Shown: positions 52,244 to 60,448, counted from the first letter of the stretch. The stretch: DNA of 64,000 nucleotides from Rhizomicrobium sp. (GCA_037200045.1 JBBCHM010000001.1:1984001-2048000), one strand, 5' to 3'. The notes: generated by a model from the letters alone, not told the origin. Translations and numbers: made by a program.

Positions 52244-55200
52244 TCAGATTGAAACGGTTGATTCGGCGTCGCCAGCCTCCAAGGCATTCATGTACGCAAG
52301 GATCAGATCTCGCGTCCGATAGCGGGCGAACTTCTTTACATCATCCTCCTGCACACCGTGAAACGTGCTGAGAATGTACGACACGTCGTCGCGATCCACG
52401 ACGCCGTAGAGAAGAAAGAACAGCGCATCCAGCCGTGCGCGAAGATGGGCTCTCTCCTCTTCGTCCCAGCTAAACGGCGCTCGCACCTCGCCAGTCTTGG
52501 GGTCGATATGCCCCATATCACGTGCAAATGGCGCGAGGTCATGTGCGGTATAGCTCAGACGAAGAACATGACTGCGGACAACGTCGGCCGCCTTTCTCTT
52601 TCCGAGCTTCCGAGCGTAGGCGGCTTCGGGCAAAGTCGGCAGTTGCTCGACGATGTACCAATTCAGATGTTGGCCCTGGACTTTTTGGCGAGCGATGAAA
52701 TCGAACACGAAGGAGTTAAAATTTGCGGCCAATAGGGCGATCTTGCTCGCGTAACTGCCTTGATCTCCGTCGCTCGCCGGTAGCAGGACAGGAAGAGTGT
52801 TTCCAAGAGCGGTTGCCGGAATAATCGCGGCAATCATTGTGCGTTCGTTCGTCGGCGCCGTTACGTCCTTGAAGCCGAGGACACCCCCAATTCCGCTTGG
52901 TATCGAGTCACTTTTGCGGTCAACCCAGAACTGCGGCGTGGGTGTCCATTCGGGCTTCATATGCTCGGCGAGCGTCGCGGGTAGAGGTTGAGCAGGCCGG
53001 TGGATATTGGCTGGATTAATGACAATGCTCGCCGCGCGATGATCGAAGGCCTGGACCATTTTGCCTTCGTATAGCGGAACGAACTCCTGCTTGCCCTTCC
53101 GCCAGAGGCCTCCTGAAACAGGATAAGCGCCGTGGGCCAAAAGTCGTTCGCGCGACCAGAACAACGCCGAGTCATTCGTCATGTGAAGCATCGTCGAATA
53201 ACGCACCGGCCAGTCGCTCGTGACTACGTCGCCATCCGCATCCCGACGAACCAGAATGGGGACGCGCTTGTAAATATCCGTCGTAGTCTCTGCGTCTCGC
53301 CGCGTTCTAAAGATCGGCGCTGTGCCCGTATTCGGGTTGACAAGGGCAAAATCGGCAGGCGTGAGCGGGAAGCAGCGCTCTGGATCGGTCAGTTCTTCTT
53401 CTCCCGTGAGAAAGAAGCCGCATTGCGCAGCCGATGCTGCACGTTTCGGTCCAGTTGCAATAAACGCGCAAAATTTGAAGCTGTTATGCACATCCGGAAA
53501 GAAAATGCCCCGATTTTCAAAATCGAGTAGCGCCACAAGGCGTCCAGAAGTGGCGATTGACCGAAAGAATTCAGATGCCCCCTTATCCGATGCGATTCCA
53601 GATGGGACCAGCAGGCCCGCGATACCATCGGATTTGAGCAACCTCTGCGCGCGCTCCACAAAAAGAGAATAGATGTTCAGATCGCCACCCCCTAAGAGCG
53701 GGTACTCACCGCCATTGCGCGCCAGTTCAAGGGCAGCGTCGGCCCGAGCAGTTGCTACCTGATAGTCGGCGTATAGAGGATCGTGCTTTTTCTTGAGGTC
53801 CTCGATCATCTGCTTGCGGTCTGCCGCACGTTGCGCAAGGGCGATCTGCGGACGACGAGCCGCGAACCACTCGACCTCCTGCATCTTCATTCGGTCCCAC
53901 GGTGGATTGCCGATTACCGCATCGAACCCGCCTTTCGGCTCCGCACTCTCCCAATCGGCCCACACACCGGGAAACGCCACTTCCCAATGAAGGAACCGCT
54001 CTTGATTGGAAATCTTGCGGGCCGCATCAAATAGGGCTGGCAATTGCTTCGCCGCAGCCTGTTTGGCCTTCCGTTCGGCTTTTTCACGCTTGCTAAGCTT
54101 GCTTTCTTCGATGTCGGCATTGCTCACGGCCTTTATGTTGAGCGGTACCGACCCAGAAACCACGCTTACTGGGTCGCCGTACGTGCCACGCAAAAGCCCG
54201 TCCAGCGCAATGCGCTGCTCGGCAGTTCGATCACCAACCCACTTCAATGCGTGCCAGAAGCTGAGAAACAAACTGAGAGGGTCGGTCGCCTCGCGGACGC
54301 CTCCAAACGCTTCTGCCGAATGGCGCGCTTCCGCCAAGTCGGCATCCGCCGCACTTTCAATATCCAGCATGAGCTTGGATGCTTGGCGTGCGTGCACCAC
54401 CGAATTGTTGATGAACAATCCCGCTGATTCCGAAAGCTCCCGTTCCGTCTTGCCAACCCACTCACCGAACAAACTGTCGCCGCAGCGCAGGTGATGGTCG
54501 AGAAACGACAGAGGCGCGCCCACGGTAAACGTATGTAGCCAAAGAGAGACCTTCGCCAGTTCAACCGCCATTGGATTTTTATCGACGCCGTAAACTGCGC
54601 GCTTCAAGACCATGCGCCTGACGATCATGCGATCTTCAAGCTGATCAGCGCGTACGTTCCAATTGTTTGCCTCTGCTTCCTTCAAAATTCTTGTGCGAAT
54701 GACATCTATGCGGTCCGCCACAGAGGACGCATACTCGCCCCAGCTAACAAACTTGGGCGCGTCCGCTAACGCCTCTATCGCTTTGTCGGCCAGATAATCG
54801 ACAAGATGAACGAGAAAATGGCCGCTGCCCATCGCCGGATCACATACCTTTAGTTCGAGCAACGTGGTCGCGATATCGGCCTTTTGTAGTTCGGCAAGGC
54901 GCTCTGCGACGGGTCGTTTGCCCGCCTTCAAGGCGTCGGCCTTGGCTCGGAAGGCGTTACGGTGTTCGCTCACCAGCGGGCCGACTGTTTGGTCGATAAT
55001 TAGCGCGACCAGTTCGTCGGGGGTGTAGTAGCTCCCGGAGCCTTTTCGAGCGAACGGATTGAGTCGAACTTCAATGCCACCGCCCTCGGCGTGAACCGGT
55101 TCGTATTCGAGCAGCCGTTCGTAGATGGAGCCAAGCTGCTGGACCGAGAGGTCGCGATAGTTGATAAGCTTTTTCTCGGCCTCGTGTGTGCGCGAAAGCA

Positions 55201-56374
55201 TGTCCGCGAGCGGAGCGAATATCGCATCGGGTATCTCGATACTATCGAGAAGAACATGATCAGTCCGGTCGAATAACCCTCCATTGTAAGGAGGAAGACC
55301 AATTGCTGCGTCGCCCTCGTCGATGATGTGGAAGAGCGTGCGAGCATGGCTCCAATAATGCGCAGCCTTGGTACTAAAGGTATCGCTGTCATCGATACGT
55401 TGCGCCACTTCCAGCCTGACGCGTTTGAACAGGCCGTATTCGGCATACCGCTTGTCGCGCTTAGGCAGCAGATCGCGATCTTCGGCATATAAGATAAATA
55501 GCAACCGGTAGAGAAGTGTGAGTGCGGCCTGTCGTACGTCCGTCAACGCCGATGTCGGAGAAGCCGCAGCAATAGCCTTGATGAACCCCGGATATACGTC
55601 TTGAAAGACAAGATCACTAAGACTCTTTGCTACCCGGGCTTCCCACAGCCGCCCCTCTTCCAACGCAACATCGTGAAACGTTCGGCCTTTATCGCGCGTG
55701 GGAAGAAACGCATCGCGGCGGAACATGACAATGAACGCCGAAAGGAGATGGTCCGCCTCTGTCGCACTCGGTGCAAACAGATCGGGGTCATGCCCCACAA
55801 TTCCGAGAAGCATCCCCAAATCGAACTCAACGAATTGTTCGGATCGAGATTTCGCCCGCTGCCAGTAGAGCCGCCAAACGCGCCCGTTGGTGAGGACGCC
55901 CCAAAGAATCCGACCCTCCGACATGACATCGGCACGGGTAAGATAGCGAAGCATCTGAGTGGACGGGACAATGTCGCCCTTGCCCTGATCGAGGGGCATT
56001 TCCCACTTCTTTGCCTCGCAAACCACAACGCCATGACGGAATTTTTCCGCCGCCTGCTTAGCCTTGTCTGCGAGCGTGAGCGCATCTCCGTTGGGAAGGA
56101 GAAGCGCGTCGGGAATATCGTCATGACCCTTCTTCGCCATTGTATTTTTGCGAAGAATGAGTCCTTGCCAGCCCAAAGCACTCAGGACTGGATAGATTAT
56201 CCGCTCTTCGGTATCTGCCTCGTTGTGCGTCGCTCCAGAATGGAAGGGGAGAACGATTTTCTTTAGCTCGGCTTTGATCGTATCAAATTCCGACTTTGAA
56301 AATTGCTGCCAATCCGGCGTTTGCAGAATACCTTCCCGTAGGAAGTCATCCGTAAATAGTGTTCCGTTTTGCAT
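52244..56374 (-). CDS. Type IIG-like restriction-modification enzyme (Eco57I-type DNA methyltransferase with N-terminal nuclease)
   Basis: 1376 residues. The N-terminal nuclease region has DIPDALL (Asp 89) and VVVCEAKKWEM (Glu 120, Lys 122), a PD-(D/E)XK site of restriction endonucleases. A helical spacer follows, then an N6-adenine methyltransferase: motif I DPAMGSGHFL (about 511-520) and motif IV NPPWDRM (about 822). The C-terminal about 450 residues probably hold target recognition. This one-polypeptide layout (R-M-S) is that of type IIG and related phage-defence methyltransferases. Its GC content is far below the flanks. Confidence 0.85.
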   Translation of the reverse strand: MQNGTLFTDDFLREGILQTPDWQQFSKSEFDTIKAELKKIVLPFHSGATHNEADTEERIIYPVLSALGWQGLILRKNTMAKKGHDDIPDALLLPNGDALTLADKAKQAAEKFRHGVVVCEAKKWEMPLDQGKGDIVPSTQMLRYLTRADVMSEGRILWGVLTNGRVWRLYWQRAKSRSEQFVEFDLGMLLGIVGHDPDLFAPSATEADHLLSAFIVMFRRDAFLPTRDKGRTFHDVALEEGRLWEARVAKSLSDLVFQDVYPGFIKAIAAASPTSALTDVRQAALTLLYRLLFILYAEDRDLLPKRDKRYAEYGLFKRVRLEVAQRIDDSDTFSTKAAHYWSHARTLFHIIDEGDAAIGLPPYNGGLFDRTDHVLLDSIEIPDAIFAPLADMLSRTHEAEKKLINYRDLSVQQLGSIYERLLEYEPVHAEGGGIEVRLNPFARKGSGSYYTPDELVALIIDQTVGPLVSEHRNAFRAKADALKAGKRPVAERLAELQKADIATTLLELKVCDPAMGSGHFLVHLVDYLADKAIEALADAPKFVSWGEYASSVADRIDVIRTRILKEAEANNWNVRADQLEDRMIVRRMVLKRAVYGVDKNPMAVELAKVSLWLHTFTVGAPLSFLDHHLRCGDSLFGEWVGKTERELSESAGLFINNSVVHARQASKLMLDIESAADADLAEARHSAEAFGGVREATDPLSLFLSFWHALKWVGDRTAEQRIALDGLLRGTYGDPVSVVSGSVPLNIKAVSNADIEESKLSKREKAERKAKQAAAKQLPALFDAARKISNQERFLHWEVAFPGVWADWESAEPKGGFDAVIGNPPWDRMKMQEVEWFAARRPQIALAQRAADRKQMIEDLKKKHDPLYADYQVATARADAALELARNGGEYPLLGGGDLNIYSLFVERAQRLLKSDGIAGLLVPSGIASDKGASEFFRSIATSGRLVALLDFENRGIFFPDVHNSFKFCAFIATGPKRAASAAQCGFFLTGEEELTDPERCFPLTPADFALVNPNTGTAPIFRTRRDAETTTDIYKRVPILVRRDADGDVVTSDWPVRYSTMLHMTNDSALFWSRERLLAHGAYPVSGGLWRKGKQEFVPLYEGKMVQAFDHRAASIVINPANIHRPAQPLPATLAEHMKPEWTPTPQFWVDRKSDSIPSGIGGVLGFKDVTAPTNERTMIAAIIPATALGNTLPVLLPASDGDQGSYASKIALLAANFNSFVFDFIARQKVQGQHLNWYIVEQLPTLPEAAYARKLGKRKAADVVRSHVLRLSYTAHDLAPFARDMGHIDPKTGEVRAPFSWDEEERAHLRARLDALFFLLYGVVDRDDVSYILSTFHGVQEDDVKKFARYRTRDLILAYMNALEAGDAESTVSI

Positions 56375-56480
56375 ATGCGAAGATTTGCCGGGTTAGATTC
56401 GCTGAACGCACGGTAACAGAAGGATTCGGGCTAGCGGCGATATCCGGGGCCTACCGGACGATTCCACGATTTAAGGCGTT

Positions 56481-56523
56481 GTCAAGAATTGCGTCGCGCG
56501 AGCCGTTGTACGGAATTCTTGAC
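56481..56523. promoter_or_regulatory. 10-bp inverted repeat upstream of the RM gene
   Basis: GTCAAGAATT (56481-56490) and AATTCTTGAC (56514-56523) are perfect complements with a 23-base spacer, about 110-150 bp before the RM start codon. Possible operator for controlled expression of a toxic RM enzyme; nothing proves it. The 267-bp gap around it contains no gene I can support. Confidence 0.4.
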
Positions 56524-56552
56524 GACGCGATTTTGCTGCATATTGTGCCTGT

Positions 56553-56576
56553 TGCCTCGACTGTTCTCGTCGAGGC
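56553..56576. terminator. Hairpin downstream of the zinc ribbon gene
   Basis: TGCCTCGAC (56553-56561) and GTCGAGGCA (56568/9-56576) form a perfect 9-bp stem with a 7-base loop, 66 bp after the zinc ribbon stop. No T run, so termination is uncertain. Confidence 0.4.
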
Positions 56577-56641
56577 ACGAAAGTATGGACGCCGGTACGC
56601 AGGGTCTATCCCACGCCCGCGCCTTCCAAATTTCGGACAAT

Positions 56642-56815
56642 TTAGGAATGGCTCTTCTTCGCGTGCTCTTTGCGCGGGGGACGAATCTGTCTGGGTTTAT
56701 CCCAGTAAGGACTTTTGCAATGCGGACATACCTTTGGCTCTTGGTCTTTTTCGCGCGGGACCCACTCGTGCCCGCAGCGCTCGCACCGATAACCCCAAAT
56801 CTGGACTTTAGGCAT
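56642..56815 (-). CDS. Small zinc ribbon protein, 57 residues
   Basis: Runs ATG 56815 to TAA 56642. The protein starts MPKVQIWGYRCERCGHEWVP and continues with KVCPHCKSPYWDKPRQ. Two CxxC knuckles (CERC and CPHC) 16 residues apart form a complete zinc ribbon, followed by a very basic tail (RPPRKEHAKKSHS) suited to nucleic-acid binding. It is divergent from the transposase and shares with it a region of three palindromic operators. Possibly a DNA-binding regulator or partner of the transposase; I know such ribbons from many bacteria and archaea without a set function. Confidence 0.72.
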   Translation of the reverse strand: MPKVQIWGYRCERCGHEWVPREKDQEPKVCPHCKSPYWDKPRQIRPPRKEHAKKSHS

Positions 56816-56854
56816 GTCGACCGATCAGCAGCAGGAAGCCCCCTACTAATAATA

Positions 56855-56906
56855 TACCCTAAGGTATTGACTCAACTATACCTATTAGGTATATACCTAT
56901 AAGGTA
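56855..56906. promoter_or_regulatory. Three tandem TACCTA-TAGGTA palindromes between divergent genes
   Basis: TACCCTAAGGTA (56855-56866), TACCTATTAGGTA (56879-56891) and TACCTATAAGGTA (56894-56906), with centres about 25 and 15 bp apart. They fill the space between the zinc ribbon start (56815) and the transposase start (56926). The array is the kind of operator used by an autoregulator and would cover both promoters. Confidence 0.65.
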
Positions 56907-56925
56907 ATGTTGGGCAGTCACTTTC

Positions 56926-58212
56926 ATGGATTTTCGGAAGGAAAAGGGCCGGGAAATCGCACTCTTGGGGCGCATCTCCAAGAAGGGCAATGTTTGGCTT
57001 GTTCCTTCGCAAACTCGGCCCGGCGTGAAATACAAAGTGACTATCGACTACGAAAAACCGACCTGCGAGTGCGCAGACTTCGCGACGAACAGCGGAAAGT
57101 GCAAACACATTCACGCGGCTATCCACCGGAGCGAATACCCGCAAACAATTCTGATCGATCCGCCGACTGCGCCTATCGAGAAAAAGAGAAAGACTTATCC
57201 GCAGGACTGGCCGAACTACAATCGCGGGCAGACGCAAGAAAAGGACTTGCTCATGCGCCTGCTCGGCCGGCTCTGTCAGACAATCACTGCCGAGGAGCCT
57301 AAACGGCCCGGACGGCCTCGCATCCCTCTTGCCGATGCTGCTTTCTTGGCATGCTACAAGGTGTACGAGCGTTCTTCCGCTCGGCGCTTCATGTCCGATG
57401 TCGGCATCGCGCGCCGCTCAGGGCTGATCACCTGTGAGCCGCATTTCAATTCCGTCCTCAATGCGATGAACGACTCGCGGATGACGCAGGTTTTGTTGGA
57501 TTTTATCGAAATCACCAGTTCTCCACTTCGCGGGTTCGAGCAAACCTTTGCTGCGGACTCGTCGGGCTTCACGAGCTCCAAGTATGATCGCTGGATTGAC
57601 ATCAAAAGTCCGGCGCTCCGCGAGGAACATACGTGGACTAAGGTTCATGTAATGTGCGGCACCTATACACACGTCGTCACGGCCGTTGTGATCAAGGACA
57701 AGCACGCGAGTGATCCTAAGCAATTTCCCGCGCTGTTGAAAACGACCGCCGCGAACTTCGATATGCGCGAGGTTTATGCCGACAAGGCATACGCGTCGAT
57801 TGATAATTACCAGATGTGCGCCGATCACGATGTCGCGCCATATATCGCATTCAAGTCAAATCACTCTGGCTCCGGTAAGGGTCGGTCGGGGAAGAGGCAA
57901 GCGAGCGAAGGCGGCAAACTGTGGGCGAAAATGTTTCACGCATTTCAATTCCACCGGGAAGAATTTCTGGCTCACTATCACCAGCGCAGCAATGTCGAAA
58001 CGGTCTTTTCGATGATCAAGGCAAAGTTCGGTGGCGAAGTCCGCAGCCGAACTGAGATCGCTGCGCTTAATGAGGTTTTGTGCAAGATCGTCTGTCACAA
58101 CATCTGCTGTCTCATTTCAGCAATGTTCGAACTTGGCCTCGATCTGGACGACCTCATTGCGCCAAAGGCGCGCAGGCCGAGCTTGCAGGTGATCCAAGGA
58201 GGCATTCAATGA
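56926..58212 (+). CDS. DDE transposase with an N-terminal SWIM zinc finger
   Basis: 428 residues. N-terminal SWIM finger: Cys47, Cys49, Cys59 and His61 in CECADFATNSGKCKHIHA (CxC-x9-CxH). The DDE_Tnp_1-type RNase H core has Asp about 211 (FAADSSGF), Asp about 286 (VYADKAYAS) and Glu about 358 in the IS4/IS5-like signature (RSNVETVFSMIK, that is R-x3-E-x6-K). Unusual is the fusion of SWIM with the DDE core. It overlaps the next small gene by four bases. It may move the whole element; no separate insertion-sequence ends are visible around it. Confidence 0.86.
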   Translation: MDFRKEKGREIALLGRISKKGNVWLVPSQTRPGVKYKVTIDYEKPTCECADFATNSGKCKHIHAAIHRSEYPQTILIDPPTAPIEKKRKTYPQDWPNYNRGQTQEKDLLMRLLGRLCQTITAEEPKRPGRPRIPLADAAFLACYKVYERSSARRFMSDVGIARRSGLITCEPHFNSVLNAMNDSRMTQVLLDFIEITSSPLRGFEQTFAADSSGFTSSKYDRWIDIKSPALREEHTWTKVHVMCGTYTHVVTAVVIKDKHASDPKQFPALLKTTAANFDMREVYADKAYASIDNYQMCADHDVAPYIAFKSNHSGSGKGRSGKRQASEGGKLWAKMFHAFQFHREEFLAHYHQRSNVETVFSMIKAKFGGEVRSRTEIAALNEVLCKIVCHNICCLISAMFELGLDLDDLIAPKARRPSLQVIQGGIQ

Positions 58213-58484
58213 AGTATCGCGCAGGACATATCGCGACGAATTTGTCTAACGTCGGAGGTTGCGCCCCTTCAAACACAAGCGGTCGGCATCACCTGAGAAG
58301 TCCGCTTGGCTTCGAAGAGACCGAAATTCTTCATTTTATGCGCGGCGCCCACCGATTTGAGATTCACAGGTGGGAGACAGAGAGCGGCGTCGGTTATGTT
58401 GGCTTTTATGATGGTAAGCCATCGGTGGCTGCGCGTGAACGCCACGTCGTTGCAAAGCTATTGTTGTCGAGACATTCGCGTTAG
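58209..58484 (+). CDS. Small protein coupled to the transposase, 91 residues
   Basis: ATG at 58209 overlaps the transposase stop (ATGA). The protein has MKYRAGHIATNLSNVGGCAP and a second half HLRSPLGFEETEILHFMRGA followed by HRFEIHRWETESGVGYVGFY. Arg/His-rich with a likely alpha/beta fold; no known motif. The overlap argues for joint translation, perhaps as a transposition helper. Confidence 0.6.
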   Translation: MKYRAGHIATNLSNVGGCAPSNTSGRHHLRSPLGFEETEILHFMRGAHRFEIHRWETESGVGYVGFYDGKPSVAARERHVVAKLLLSRHSR

Positions 58485-58504
58485 CGTTGTAGAGATCGAC
58501 TGTT

Positions 58505-59578
58505 TCACTTCGTAACCAGCTTCAGATTGGAGCCACTATCGAAGCTCGCGAGCGTGACGGACTGCGAATTCGCCAAACCAAAGAGTAGGTTCTCAATTTC
58601 ATGAACTGGCATATGGAGGTCGTCCGCTATATGAGACTTGGTCTTTCTTTCCGCCCATAGCGTCGTCAAGACTTTCTGCCATATGGCGGACTGCTCGCGC
58701 ATCATTCCATTCGGTTCCTTATCACGGCCTAGTTCAGATAGTCGGATGCAGAACGTTCGATACTGCCAATCCGTGATCGACCCGAGTTTGTGCAAGCGAT
58801 AAGTCATCGCTAGAGCGGAAACGCCCCATCGTGTCTTTAATTGGATGACTTGATTTATGGTGTGAACGCGGGGCGCTACCGCCTTAACGTCGGCAGACGG
58901 CATAAGAAACGATGATGCGAACCGGTCAGCTTGTTCCTCAGCGAGGCGTCCTTGCGGGCCTCCATGGTGATGCAACACAAGGTGTGCGAGTTCGTGCGCT
59001 GCGTCGAACCTACTGCGCTCGGCACTCTTGAGGGTGTTAAGAAAGACAAACGGTTGCTCGCCACGCCAAAGTGAAAATGCATCGACTGTTCGCGTGTTTT
59101 CTGTCAACGCGAACACGCGGACGCCCTTTGCTTCCAGTAGATGAACCATATTCTTAATCGGCCGCTCGCCAAGCCCCCAGAACTGACGAAGCGAGCGAGC
59201 GGCGATTTCGGGTTGTTCTTCCGGAAACAATTCCAATTGAGGCGCAGGTAGATCAAATTCGCGCTCAATCCAATCGCTGAAGATGAACGCCAGTGAGCCC
59301 GCCGCAAGGGCGGCATCTCGCTGACGAGCGGTCATCGCAGCCATGCTGCGAAAACTGGCGGCTTCTTCGTGGATTTCGTCCACGTCGTCGCCAGAGAAAA
59401 ACTCCACATCAAAATCTAATGCGCAGGCAATTTTCTGAAGCACGTCACCTGACGGCTCCATCTCTCCGCTTTCATATCGAAGAACTGTATGGGGCGTCAC
59501 GCCGATTGCCTCGGCGAGTCCCTTTTTTGTTAGTCCCCGCCGTTTTCTAGCGAGGCTAAGCCGCGAAGCCGTGAACAT
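58505..59578 (-). CDS. XRE-family regulator with ImmA/IrrE metallopeptidase domain
   Basis: 357 residues from the ATG at 59578 (MFTASRLSLARKRRGLTKKG). N-terminal helix-turn-helix: LAEAIGVTPHTVLRYESGEM. The M78 peptidase domain has HELAHLVLH (about 191-199) with the third ligand probably in the following EEQADRFASSFLMPS. Such proteins cleave repressors or antitoxins after a signal. It begins 5 bp after the stop of the 214-residue gene, so the two form a pair like phage-immunity or toxin-antitoxin modules. C-terminal winged part binds no recognised ligand. Confidence 0.88.
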   Translation of the reverse strand: MFTASRLSLARKRRGLTKKGLAEAIGVTPHTVLRYESGEMEPSGDVLQKIACALDFDVEFFSGDDVDEIHEEAASFRSMAAMTARQRDAALAAGSLAFIFSDWIEREFDLPAPQLELFPEEQPEIAARSLRQFWGLGERPIKNMVHLLEAKGVRVFALTENTRTVDAFSLWRGEQPFVFLNTLKSAERSRFDAAHELAHLVLHHHGGPQGRLAEEQADRFASSFLMPSADVKAVAPRVHTINQVIQLKTRWGVSALAMTYRLHKLGSITDWQYRTFCIRLSELGRDKEPNGMMREQSAIWQKVLTTLWAERKTKSHIADDLHMPVHEIENLLFGLANSQSVTLASFDSGSNLKLVTK

Positions 59579-59583
59579 GACAG

Positions 59584-60228
59584 TTACTTGCGACGGACAG
59601 TGGGCTCGAACGCCTCGCCTTCGTCGGGGCGTGTAATGCCGATTTTCTTCCACTCACCCGGATCAATCAAAAATATGCGCTCGGAGAATTTGAGAAAATG
59701 GCCGCTAGCGAACAACACTGGGCAGGACAACTCGGCGAGAACATCGTCGCCGTTGTCGTAGGTGCAAAGTTCCCACGTTTGATAATCATCTTTGGACGCG
59801 GCCGGCGGCGGCGGAAAGAAACCGTATTGGGCATTGAGGTCGATCACCTTCTCCGTCGCAGGTCCCTTCGGCGTCCGATTGCGCGGTGAAATCGCGGGAT
59901 CGCAGGTGCCCTCATCGGTGCTAGCCGCCAACACCTTGAGTTTGAGTTTCGGGTTGATGACGCCTTCAACTCCGTTCTCCTCGAATTTTTCCCATCCGTT
60001 GTGCCCGCGATATATCTCGCGCAGCCGGCGCGTTGGGTAGTTCCAGGCATTGATGCCGCCAATGAAGCGCGCGTCATTATCGGTGGCATCAGCTCTACCG
60101 GCGACGGCGGCGCTGACCGCCTCGATCAACCCCCACCGGGGCTCAGGGAAGGTCGGAAGCACAAGGCCAAGCTCGCGCAAGCGCTTATTGCGATCCCATT
60201 CCTCCGAACGAATGACTGTTGGGGTCAT
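59584..60228 (-). CDS. Unknown protein paired with the XRE-ImmA regulator, 214 residues
   Basis: ATG at 60228 has GAGG 6-9 bases upstream; longer starts to 60270 are possible. Features: MTPTVIRSEEWDRNKRLREL, a Trp-containing middle (INAWNYPTRRLREIYRGHNG) and a second half with VIDLNAQYGFFPPPPAASKD and FLIDPGEWKKIGITRPDEGE. No membrane segment or known catalytic motif. First gene of the pair at the right end of the element. I do not recognise it; being the partner of an ImmA protein it might be a toxin, effector or target. Confidence 0.7.
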   Translation of the reverse strand: MTPTVIRSEEWDRNKRLRELGLVLPTFPEPRWGLIEAVSAAVAGRADATDNDARFIGGINAWNYPTRRLREIYRGHNGWEKFEENGVEGVINPKLKLKVLAASTDEGTCDPAISPRNRTPKGPATEKVIDLNAQYGFFPPPPAASKDDYQTWELCTYDNGDDVLAELSCPVLFASGHFLKFSERIFLIDPGEWKKIGITRPDEGEAFEPTVRRK

Positions 60229-60310
60229 GGGGTGCCTCGTAACTTTTTGCAGCCTCATTTGTGAGCCCAAAAAGTTACGAGGTCAAGCGGTGATTTTGCG
60301 GGAATAGCCG

Positions 60311-60429
60311 GTGCAAACTTCGCCCGTTTGTGCACCGTGGGCAAACGCGTCGGTCGCAAATCTTCTGCACAAATATTCAAGTGGCTGCACAAAAACTTCC
60401 GCCAATTTCGGAATACTGTGCAAAGCCCC
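60311..60429. repeat. Right end: TGCACAAA subterminal repeats and terminal repeat
   Basis: CTGCACAAA (60365-60373) and CTGCACAAAAA (60385-60395), 20 bp apart as at the left end and in the same orientation, plus GTGCAAACTT (60311-60320), TTTGTGCAC (60327-60335) and the terminal TGTGCAAAGCCCC. These are likely transposase or host-factor sites. Confidence 0.75.
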
Positions 60430-60448
60430 ACAAGGGGGAGGTGATTTC

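Larger units (their letters stand above)
49992..60429. mobile_element. 10.4-kb transposon-like element with defence cargo
   Basis: Perfect 13-bp terminal inverted repeats GGGGCTTTGCACA (49992-50004) and TGTGCAAAGCCCC (60417-60429) are flanked by the direct repeat ACAAG (49987-49991 and 60430-60434). The interior has visibly lower GC and different codon use than the chromosome. Cargo: GHKL ATPase-nuclease, one-polypeptide RM enzyme, zinc ribbon, SWIM-DDE transposase with a small partner, and an XRE-ImmA module. GGGG ends with 5-bp duplication recall Tn3-family elements, but no Tn3 transposase is present. The encoded DDE transposase might be the mover or a passenger. Confidence 0.85.

Noticed and set aside
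56359..56811. 150-residue plus-strand ORF
   Set aside because: No ribosome site, Arg-rich low-quality sequence, and it is antisense to the well-formed zinc ribbon gene.
49992..60429. Classical Tn3 or Tn7 transposon
   Set aside because: The GGGG ends and 5-bp duplication fit Tn3, and the multiple subterminal sites fit Tn7, but neither a Tn3 TnpA/resolvase nor tnsABC genes are present.
49992..60429. CRISPR array or tRNA-targeted integrative element
   Set aside because: The TGCACAAA copies are irregular and limited to the ends, with no spacers; no tRNA gene or integrase is present.
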